A stretch of 64,000 bases of DNA, from contig NZ_BMIA01000005.1 of assembly GCF_014641595.1 (NCBI RefSeq), forward strand, positions 186,001 through 250,000, written 5' to 3'. Position 1 is the stretch's first letter. Every line of letters starts with the position of its first letter. Below, in pieces: positions 58,010 to 64,000 of the stretch. This DNA is from Dyadobacter endophyticus. Its GTDB lineage: Bacteria; Bacteroidota; Bacteroidia; Cytophagales; Spirosomataceae. Position numbers and translations under genes: made by a program. The notes below the pieces were generated by a model. It was not told the origin of the DNA. It saw only the letters and a program-made list of their open reading frames with translations, and made no database searches.

Positions 58010-60562
58010 ATGGAAACCATAAAATCTTCACAATCAGAAAGAACCTACACAGCCGATGAAGCCTTTCAGGCCTCGCTGGAATATTTCAAAGGCGACGACC
58101 TTGCCGCACGGGTTTGGGTTAATAAATATGCCTTGAAAGATTCGTTCGGAGCGATCTATGAAGCAACGCCGGACGACATGCACCGCCGCATTGCTTCGGA
58201 AATCGCGCGCATCGAACAGCGCTATCCGAACCCGCTGAGTGAAACAGAGGTTTTCGACCTGATCAAGGATTTTAAATACATCATCCCGCAGGGCAGTCCG
58301 ATGACCGGCATTGGTAACCCTTACCAGATTGCCTCGCTCTCGAATTGCTTCGTGATCGGCAATAACGGCGAATCGGATTCCTATGGCGGCATTATGAAGA
58401 TCGACCAGGAGCAGGTACAGCTCATGAAACGCCGCGGCGGCGTGGGGCACGACCTCTCGCATATCCGTCCGAAAGGCTCGCCCGTGAAAAACTCGGCACT
58501 CACTTCGACCGGTATCGTGCCGTTTATGGAGCGCTTCTCCAATTCTACCCGCGAAGTGGCGCAGGATGGCCGCAGGGGCGCATTAATGCTTTCGGTAGCC
58601 ATTAAGCACCCGGATTCCGAGGATTTCATCGATGCCAAAATGGAGCAAGGCAAGGTTACCGGCGCCAACGTTTCGGTACGGATCGACGACGCGTTTATGA
58701 AGGCGGTCGATTCCGGAACGAGCTATCGCCAGCAGTATCCGATCAAAAGCGATAATCCGTCCCACATCAAGGACATCGACGCGACGGCGCTTTGGAAGAA
58801 AATCGTTCATAATGCGTGGCAATCCGCCGAACCGGGCATTTTGTTCTGGGACACGATCATCCGCGAATCCGTTCCCGATTGCTATGCAGACCTGGGTTAC
58901 CAGACCATTTCAACCAATCCATGCGGCGAAATCCCGCTTTGTGCCTACGACTCTTGCCGTTTGCTGGCTATTAACCTGTTTTCTTACGTCGAAAATCCGT
59001 TCACGGACAAGGCGAAGTTCAACTGGGACCTTTTCAAAAAGCATATTGCAGCGGCGCAGCGCATGATGGACGACATCATCGACCTCGAACTTGAAAAGAT
59101 TGACGCGATCCTTCAAAAAATCGATGAAGATCCGGAAGACACCGAGGTGAAACGCGTGGAGCGCAATCTCTGGCTGAATATCCAGACAAAGGCCAATGAA
59201 GGCCGCCGGACAGGTATTGGTATCACTGCCGAAGGCGACATGCTCGCCGCATTAGGCCTGCGCTACGGAAGCAACGAGGGCAATGCATTTGCCGTTGAAA
59301 TTCACAAAACCGTTGCACTCGAAGCTTACCGCGGGTCCGTTCACACTGCCAAAGAAAGAGGGGCATTTTCCATTTTTGATTCGGCAAGGGAGCAAAACAA
59401 CCCTTTTATCCTTCGCCTGAAAGAGGCGGACGCACAGCTTTATTACGAAATGCTGGAATACGGTCGCCGGAACATCGCATTGCTAACGATCGCCCCGACG
59501 GGAACGACCAGCCTGATGTCACAAACGACCTCGGGGATCGAACCGGTTTTCCTTCCGGTTTACAAGAGAAGAAGGAAGGTCAATCCAAATGACAAGGACG
59601 TTCGTGTGGATTTTGTGGACGAGGTGGGCGATTCATGGGAGGAATATGTTGTTTTCCATCATCGTTTCAAGCAATGGATGGAGGTAAATGGCCTGGATAT
59701 CAGCAAAAATTACGCTCAGAAAGAGCTGGATGAACTCGTCAGGAAATCGCCCTACTACAAAGCGACTTCGAATGATGTGGATTATCTTAAAAAGGTAAAA
59801 ATGCAGGGTGCCATCCAGCAATGGGTCGATCACTCGATCAGTGTGACGATCAACATGCCTAACGACGTGACCGAGGAGTTGGTAGGTGAATGCTACATGG
59901 AGGCCTGGAAGGCGGGTTGCAAAGGCGTTACTGTTTACCGCGACGGCTCGCGCTCCGGTGTGTTGATTGCCAATACAGAGAAAAAAGAGGAGTTGCAGGA
60001 AGGTGTCCCAGCACCATTCCCTACCGAGCGCCCGCAAACGCTCGAAGCCGACGTAGTGCGTTTTCAAAATAAAAAAGACAAATGGATCGCGTTCATCGGC
60101 CTGATCGACGGACGCCCTTATGAGATCTTTACTGGTTTCGCGGACGATGAAGACGGGATTCTGATTCCACGCTGGGTGAACGAGGGCCTGATTATTAAAA
60201 ACCGTGAAGCCGACGGCAGCTCCCGTTATGATTTTCAATACAAAAACACCCGGGGCTACAAGACGACAATCGAAGGGTTGTCTTACAAATTCAATCCCGA
60301 ATATTGGAACTATGCCAAATTGATTTCCAGCACATTACGCCACGGAATGCCCATCGAAAAAGTGGTAGACCTGATCAGCAGTCTGCAACTCGACGAGGCG
60401 ATCAATACCTGGAAGGCCGGTGTGGCGCGCGCGTTGAAACGTTATATTCCCGACGGTACCGAAGCCGCCAAACAAAAATGCCAGAATTGCGGGTCCACAA
60501 ACCTGCTATACCAGGAGGGTTGCCTGACTTGCAAGGATTGCGGCTCGTCGAAGTGCGGGTGA
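58010..60562 (+). CDS. nrdJ: Adenosylcobalamin-dependent ribonucleoside-diphosphate reductase (class II)
   Basis: Class II ribonucleotide reductase of 850 residues that makes deoxynucleotides using vitamin B12 and needs no oxygen. Residues with family meaning: IASLSNCFVIGN (first redox Cys), STNPCGEIPLCAYDSCRL (the NxCxE radical/catalytic site), TSLMSQTTSGIEPVFLPVYK near residue 510, and a C-terminal zinc ribbon KCQNCGSTNLLYQEGCLTCK and CGSSKCG. The N-terminal 40 residues are short and there is no ATP-cone domain. Together with purB it supplies DNA precursors; the two genes converge on one palindrome. Confidence 0.95.
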   Translation: METIKSSQSERTYTADEAFQASLEYFKGDDLAARVWVNKYALKDSFGAIYEATPDDMHRRIASEIARIEQRYPNPLSETEVFDLIKDFKYIIPQGSPMTGIGNPYQIASLSNCFVIGNNGESDSYGGIMKIDQEQVQLMKRRGGVGHDLSHIRPKGSPVKNSALTSTGIVPFMERFSNSTREVAQDGRRGALMLSVAIKHPDSEDFIDAKMEQGKVTGANVSVRIDDAFMKAVDSGTSYRQQYPIKSDNPSHIKDIDATALWKKIVHNAWQSAEPGILFWDTIIRESVPDCYADLGYQTISTNPCGEIPLCAYDSCRLLAINLFSYVENPFTDKAKFNWDLFKKHIAAAQRMMDDIIDLELEKIDAILQKIDEDPEDTEVKRVERNLWLNIQTKANEGRRTGIGITAEGDMLAALGLRYGSNEGNAFAVEIHKTVALEAYRGSVHTAKERGAFSIFDSAREQNNPFILRLKEADAQLYYEMLEYGRRNIALLTIAPTGTTSLMSQTTSGIEPVFLPVYKRRRKVNPNDKDVRVDFVDEVGDSWEEYVVFHHRFKQWMEVNGLDISKNYAQKELDELVRKSPYYKATSNDVDYLKKVKMQGAIQQWVDHSISVTINMPNDVTEELVGECYMEAWKAGCKGVTVYRDGSRSGVLIANTEKKEELQEGVPAPFPTERPQTLEADVVRFQNKKDKWIAFIGLIDGRPYEIFTGFADDEDGILIPRWVNEGLIIKNREADGSSRYDFQYKNTRGYKTTIEGLSYKFNPEYWNYAKLISSTLRHGMPIEKVVDLISSLQLDEAINTWKAGVARALKRYIPDGTEAAKQKCQNCGSTNLLYQEGCLTCKDCGSSKCG

Positions 60563-60571
60563 GGGGAATAA

Positions 60572-60619
60572 TTTTAAATGATTAACCGGGTCGCTGGCGA
60601 CCCGGTTAATCATTTAAAA
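60572..60619. terminator. Perfect 23-bp palindrome between nrdJ and purB (bidirectional terminator)
   Basis: Arms 60572-60594 and 60597-60619 are exact reverse complements with a 2-nt loop; the core ACCGGGTCGC/GCGACCCGGT has A/T runs at the ends. The purB stop codon at 60614-60616 lies inside the right arm. Confidence 0.85.
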
Positions 60620-61972
60620 CGTGTTGTCTTCTACAACGCCCAGGTAGTTGAATGGGCTCAATGCACGAAGTTCTTCGCGTATTTTTTCCGACACGTCCAG
60701 CGTTTCGATAAAACGAGAAATAGAGTCGTGAGTGATTTTTTCGTTGGTGCGCGTCAGTTCTTTCAATGCCTCGTAAGGTTTTGGATAGCTTTCGCGGCGG
60801 AGAATGGTCTGGATGGCCTCGGATACTACGGCCCAGTTTTCTTCCAGCTCTGCTTTCAATGCCTCTCCATTCAATTCCACTTTACCCAGGCCTTTAAGAA
60901 GTGAGTTCAAGGCAATGGCCAAATGCGCAATTGGTACGCCAATGTTACGAAGTACAGTAGAGTCGGTAAGGTCGCGTTGCAGACGGGAAATCGGTAATTT
61001 GGCCGCGAAATGCTCGAACAATGCCGACGCCAGCCCCAGGTTACCTTCCGAATTTTCGAAATCGATCGGGTTCACTTTATGCGGCATCGCCGATGAACCT
61101 ACTTCGCCGGCTTTAATTTTCTGTTTGAAATAACCCATTGAAATGTACGTCCACATATCCCGGTTAAGGTCGGTGAGGATCGTGTTCAGGCGTTTCAAAC
61201 AGTCGAAAGTAGCGGCCAGGTTGTCGTAGTGCTCGATCTGCGTCGTATGGCGGCTTCTTTTCAGACCCAATCCTTCCACAAAATGGTGGCCGAATGCCAT
61301 CCAGTCCTGTTTCGGATAAGCCACGTGGTGCGCGTTAAAGTTACCGGTCGCACCGCCGAATTTCGCCGAATGCGGGATTTTATCAAGCATTTCGAGCTGG
61401 CGTTCCAGACGCTCCACAAAAACCAGGAATTCCTTACCCACCCGTGTAGGCGACGCAGGCTGCCCGTGCGTGAATGCCAGCATAGGTACATTCTTCCATT
61501 CGATGGACATCCTTTTCAGTACAAACAACACCTGACGGAACAATGGCTTGATCTGCCGCTCCATCGCATCTTTGAGCGATAATGGGATCGCCGTGTTGTT
61601 GATATCCTGCGAAGTAAGGCCGAAGTGAATAAACTCCTGGTATGACTCGATGCCCAGCTTTTCGAATTGCTCTTTGATAAAGTATTCGACAGCCTTCACA
61701 TCGTGGTTGGTCACCTTTTCGATGTCCTTTATGTGCAGTGCGTCGGCTTCGCTGAAATCTTCATAGATCTTTCGCAGCGACGCATATTTTTTCTTGTCAA
61801 ATTCTGATAACTGTGGCAGAGGGATTTCGCAGAGTGCTATGAAATATTCGATTTCCACATACACCCGGTAATAAATCAGGGCATATTCCGAGAAATACGC
61901 CGAAAGTTCAGACACTTGTTTGTAATAACGGCCATCAACGGGGGAGATCGCCGTAAGCTGATTTAATGACAT
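60614..61972 (-). CDS. purB: Adenylosuccinate lyase
   Basis: Fumarase-superfamily enzyme acting twice in purine synthesis (SAICAR and adenylosuccinate cleavage). LTAISPVDGRYYKQVSELSA is the start region, TSQDINNTAIPLSL and THGQPASPTRVGKEF the substrate regions, and GSSAMPHKVNPIDFENSEGN the family signature. The E. coli-type subgroup is about 456 residues; here 452 from the ATG at 61972 (MSLNQLTAI), preferred to a TTG three codons upstream. The start of transcription may be the TAACTTTG box at 62002-62009. Confidence 0.95.
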   Translation of the reverse strand: MSLNQLTAISPVDGRYYKQVSELSAYFSEYALIYYRVYVEIEYFIALCEIPLPQLSEFDKKKYASLRKIYEDFSEADALHIKDIEKVTNHDVKAVEYFIKEQFEKLGIESYQEFIHFGLTSQDINNTAIPLSLKDAMERQIKPLFRQVLFVLKRMSIEWKNVPMLAFTHGQPASPTRVGKEFLVFVERLERQLEMLDKIPHSAKFGGATGNFNAHHVAYPKQDWMAFGHHFVEGLGLKRSRHTTQIEHYDNLAATFDCLKRLNTILTDLNRDMWTYISMGYFKQKIKAGEVGSSAMPHKVNPIDFENSEGNLGLASALFEHFAAKLPISRLQRDLTDSTVLRNIGVPIAHLAIALNSLLKGLGKVELNGEALKAELEENWAVVSEAIQTILRRESYPKPYEALKELTRTNEKITHDSISRFIETLDVSEKIREELRALSPFNYLGVVEDNTF

Positions 61973-62001
61973 GATTTTCAATACAAAAATTGATTATCAG
62001 G

Positions 62002-62009
62002 CAAAGTTA
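62002..62009 (-). promoter_or_regulatory. Candidate -7 box for purB
   Basis: TAACTTTG on the minus strand fits TAnnTTTG, 30 bp upstream of the ATG at 61972. No clear TTG at -33. Confidence 0.4.
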
Positions 62010-62126
62010 GCAGAATTCATGGTCCTAAAATGGTAAATCAGAAACGAAAAATTCTTTTTGGGATTGGAAATAGAAATTATAAAACTATTCGCATATTCGT
62101 TCACAAACCTTGATTAAACCAAACAC

Positions 62127-62867
62127 ATGCAGCCTTCACCTTTTATTGGAGAATTAGTCGGAACCATGGTTCTTATTTTACTTGGCAATGGCGTAGTTGC
62201 CAATGTCGTACTGAAGAAAACCAAGGGTGAAAGCTCCGGCTGGATCGTGATAACCGCGGGTTGGGCTTTCGCAGTAATGTTTGGTGTGTTCACAGCCAAT
62301 GCATTCGGAAGCGCGGCGGCACATTTGAACCCGGCCGTTACGGTGGGTTTTGCGGTTCTCCAAAACGATTATAGCCTGATTTCAACTTTTATTCCCGCCC
62401 AGCTGATCGGCGCATTTCTTGGCGCTGTGCTGGTATGGCTGCAATATCTGCCCCACTGGAAGGCAACCGAAGACGGCGGGGCCAAACTAGCCTGTTTTTC
62501 AACAGATCCGGCCATCAGAAGCACCGGTGCCAATTTCCTAAGTGAATTTCTCGCTACTATTATTCTGATCGTCGGCATTGTGGCCATCGGCTACGCGGGC
62601 ACGTCGGATCCCGAAAAAGGTGGTATACCGTCGGGTGTCGCACCCTACCTGGTCGGTATGCTCGTTTGGAGCATTGGTTTATCGCTCGGAGGAACGACAG
62701 GGTATGCGATCAATCCTGTGCGTGACCTTGGCCCGCGGATCGCCCACGCCATACTGCCTATTCCCAACAAAGGCAGCTCCGACTGGGGCTACGGCTGGAT
62801 CCCCGTGGCGGCCCCCATTGTGGGAGCCATCATCGGCGGATTGATTCTTCGTAGCTTTTCTATGTAA
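62127..62867 (+). CDS. MIP-family aquaglyceroporin (GlpF-like)
   Basis: Six-helix membrane channel of 246 residues for glycerol or water. The first NPA loop is AHLNPAVTVGF; the second is GYAINPVRDLGPRIAHAI, with NPV in place of NPA but with the Asp after Arg that is typical of glycerol facilitators. Both half-helices can still meet in the pore. There is no glycerol kinase (glpK) or glpD gene nearby. It is convergent to the alpha-2-macroglobulin gene, with 2 bp between stop codons. Confidence 0.92.
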   Translation: MQPSPFIGELVGTMVLILLGNGVVANVVLKKTKGESSGWIVITAGWAFAVMFGVFTANAFGSAAAHLNPAVTVGFAVLQNDYSLISTFIPAQLIGAFLGAVLVWLQYLPHWKATEDGGAKLACFSTDPAIRSTGANFLSEFLATIILIVGIVAIGYAGTSDPEKGGIPSGVAPYLVGMLVWSIGLSLGGTTGYAINPVRDLGPRIAHAILPIPNKGSSDWGYGWIPVAAPIVGAIIGGLILRSFSM

Positions 62868-62869
62868 TT

Positions 62870-64000
62870 TTATTCAACTGTAATCTTCCCGCCGCCCGAA
62901 TAGCTGCGGTACGCTCCCTGGTACATCGCATCGGCGGCAGCGGGGCCAACGGTAAATATGCCCTTTGAAACAATCCTTACCTGGTAATAAAAGGTTTTTT
63001 CCTGTGCGTCGGCCGTCGTGAAGAAATGGATGCGGTCGTCGCGGATATCGTAAAACTCCGGCACTGCCGCTTTCGTAATCCACGGCATATCGCGAGGCTC
63101 GGTAATGCGCGGATTTTCTATTTCAAAACCTGAGGGGAGCAGATCGGTAATTACCACGTTTTCAACCGGCAGGCCATTGGTGCTCGAAAGCGAGAGCTTG
63201 ACGACAATCAAATCATTTTGCTTGAAAGACTGCGCAGGCGCGCCATTGCGTGTGAGGAATTGGCGGCGAATGCTGAGCCCCTGATCCTCCTCGACATAAC
63301 TGCCCGTCGCCGACATGCCATCTGTCTGCGCGAACCAGTACAAATCGCCTTTGCCCTGCGTTTTCACGAGCAACTTCTGATTGATGATGCCTTTCGAGAT
63401 CTTCAACTCCTTGCCCGAAAACTGGCCCAATGCCTTGCCATTCGCCGAAACAGATGCCGTTACCGTGGAGTTGGAAGTCTTTTTAGCCAGTTTACCCAAA
63501 GCCAACACCGCAAACGCAGCTTCCTGCGTATTCAGGTACGAAGCCGATTGGATAGCCTGGGAGAGCTGCCGTCCAAGCACGGGAATCTGTACATTGGAAG
63601 GGTCAGATTCGATCAGCGTATTCAGTACGAGCGACATGTTCCGAAGGGGTGATGAGTAGCTGTTATCGAAATATTGTCCGGCATTTTCCGCTACATACTT
63701 CTTGGGCAGCAATGCATTGAAACTCCGTGAATCGCCGGTGAGTTGAAATGCACCAGCAAGCAGGTACTTGGTGTCTAACGTGAGCAGGTGCGGGTTTTGC
63801 TTATAATAATTCATCGAAGCACGGTTTGGATGACCGTCCAGGGCAAGCACGTAAAGTGAGTAAATGGCCTCACGACGTGCTACTGTCTTTCTGGTTTGCG
63901 TGCCAGTTGGCTGCCCCTCGTAAGCCAACCCGCTGTTGGTGCTCGCAGTGACCACTTCCCTGTTGGCGGTGGTGCCGCTCTGTGCTGTCAGATATTCCAC
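62870..64000 (-). CDS. Alpha-2-macroglobulin family protein (C-terminal part, cut by window edge)
   Basis: The last 376 residues of a long gene whose 5' end is right of the window. YWFAQTDGMSATGSYVEEDQ, FKQNDLIVVKLSLSSTNGLP, VVITDLLPSGFEIENPRITE and the end RIVSKGIFTVGPAAADAMYQ match the C-terminal parts of bacterial alpha-2-macroglobulins (YfhM-like), where the helical thioester domain is followed by the final beta domains. No thioester CxEQ motif is in the visible part. These periplasmic lipoproteins trap attacking proteases, and are often next to the gene for penicillin-binding protein 1C; that neighbour cannot be checked here. Confidence 0.87.
   Translation of the reverse strand: MEYLTAQSGTTANREVVTASTNSGLAYEGQPTGTQTRKTVARREAIYSLYVLALDGHPNRASMNYYKQNPHLLTLDTKYLLAGAFQLTGDSRSFNALLPKKYVAENAGQYFDNSYSSPLRNMSLVLNTLIESDPSNVQIPVLGRQLSQAIQSASYLNTQEAAFAVLALGKLAKKTSNSTVTASVSANGKALGQFSGKELKISKGIINQKLLVKTQGKGDLYWFAQTDGMSATGSYVEEDQGLSIRRQFLTRNGAPAQSFKQNDLIVVKLSLSSTNGLPVENVVITDLLPSGFEIENPRITEPRDMPWITKAAVPEFYDIRDDRIHFFTTADAQEKTFYYQVRIVSKGIFTVGPAAADAMYQGAYRSYSGGGKITVE

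Overview
The window looks like chromosomal DNA of a Bacteroidota bacterium, most probably a Cytophagales member of the Dyadobacter/Spirosomataceae type. The phylum call rests on many things seen here: TAnnTTTG -7 promoter boxes with an upstream TTG, almost no Shine-Dalgarno motifs, FtsL, DUF3078 and TraR/DksA-like proteins of the Bacteroidota kind, an inverted-order FadN-type beta-oxidation enzyme, and a meso-DAP type MurE. The genus is inference. I see no tRNA, rRNA, CRISPR array, prophage, transposase or integrase; it reads as core genome with a few accessory metabolic operons.

Layout. 1-1227: the 5' part of accD and an FMN reductase. 1263-9980 (minus): the distal half of the division and cell-wall (dcw) cluster, transcribed murD-ftsW-murG-murC-ftsQ-ftsA-ftsZ. 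10133-12110: mscL, a DUF3078 outer-membrane protein and an ECF sigma factor. 12245-14931 (minus): the ribosomal operon rplM-rpsI-rpsB-tsf with a structured leader and an internal terminator. 15059-21666: envelope and housekeeping singletons (outer-membrane protein, DUF1080 hydrolase, DUF2520 protein, KdsC-like phosphatase, acyltransferase, deacetylase lipoprotein, SbcD, TraR/DksA-like). 21860-22840: pyruvate dehydrogenase E1 beta. 23048-29918 (minus): a three-gene operon of transglutaminases, a circularly permuted ATP-grasp/alpha-E protein and DUF2126, the most interesting poorly characterised system here. 30235-34636: proC, a DUF1338 dioxygenase, a DUF2442 remnant, a fused alpha/beta-hydrolase/SGNH enzyme and a coiled-coil protein. 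34797-41068 (minus): the proximal half of dcw, rsmH-ftsL-ftsI-murE-mraY.

41209-46024: a TlpA-like thioredoxin, a MarR regulator with a FadN-type enzyme, and an Rrf2 regulator. 46016-49733 (minus): an epimerase, GT2 and GT-C operon resembling a glycan decoration cassette. 49974-53344: a small lipoprotein, an M3 oligopeptidase and a DctA-type symporter. 53522-57722: a haem uptake and use operon (small CxCC protein, HmuT, HmuU, HmuV, HmuS) behind a promoter with a likely iron-responsive palindrome. 58010-64000: class II ribonucleotide reductase, purB, an aquaglyceroporin and the 3' end of an alpha-2-macroglobulin gene.

The two dcw halves keep the canonical order and the same strand but are separated by about 25 kb containing ribosomal and metabolic genes. 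Several convergent or terminal positions carry strong hairpins, including a perfect 25-bp inverted repeat after proC and a 23-bp palindrome that contains the purB stop codon.
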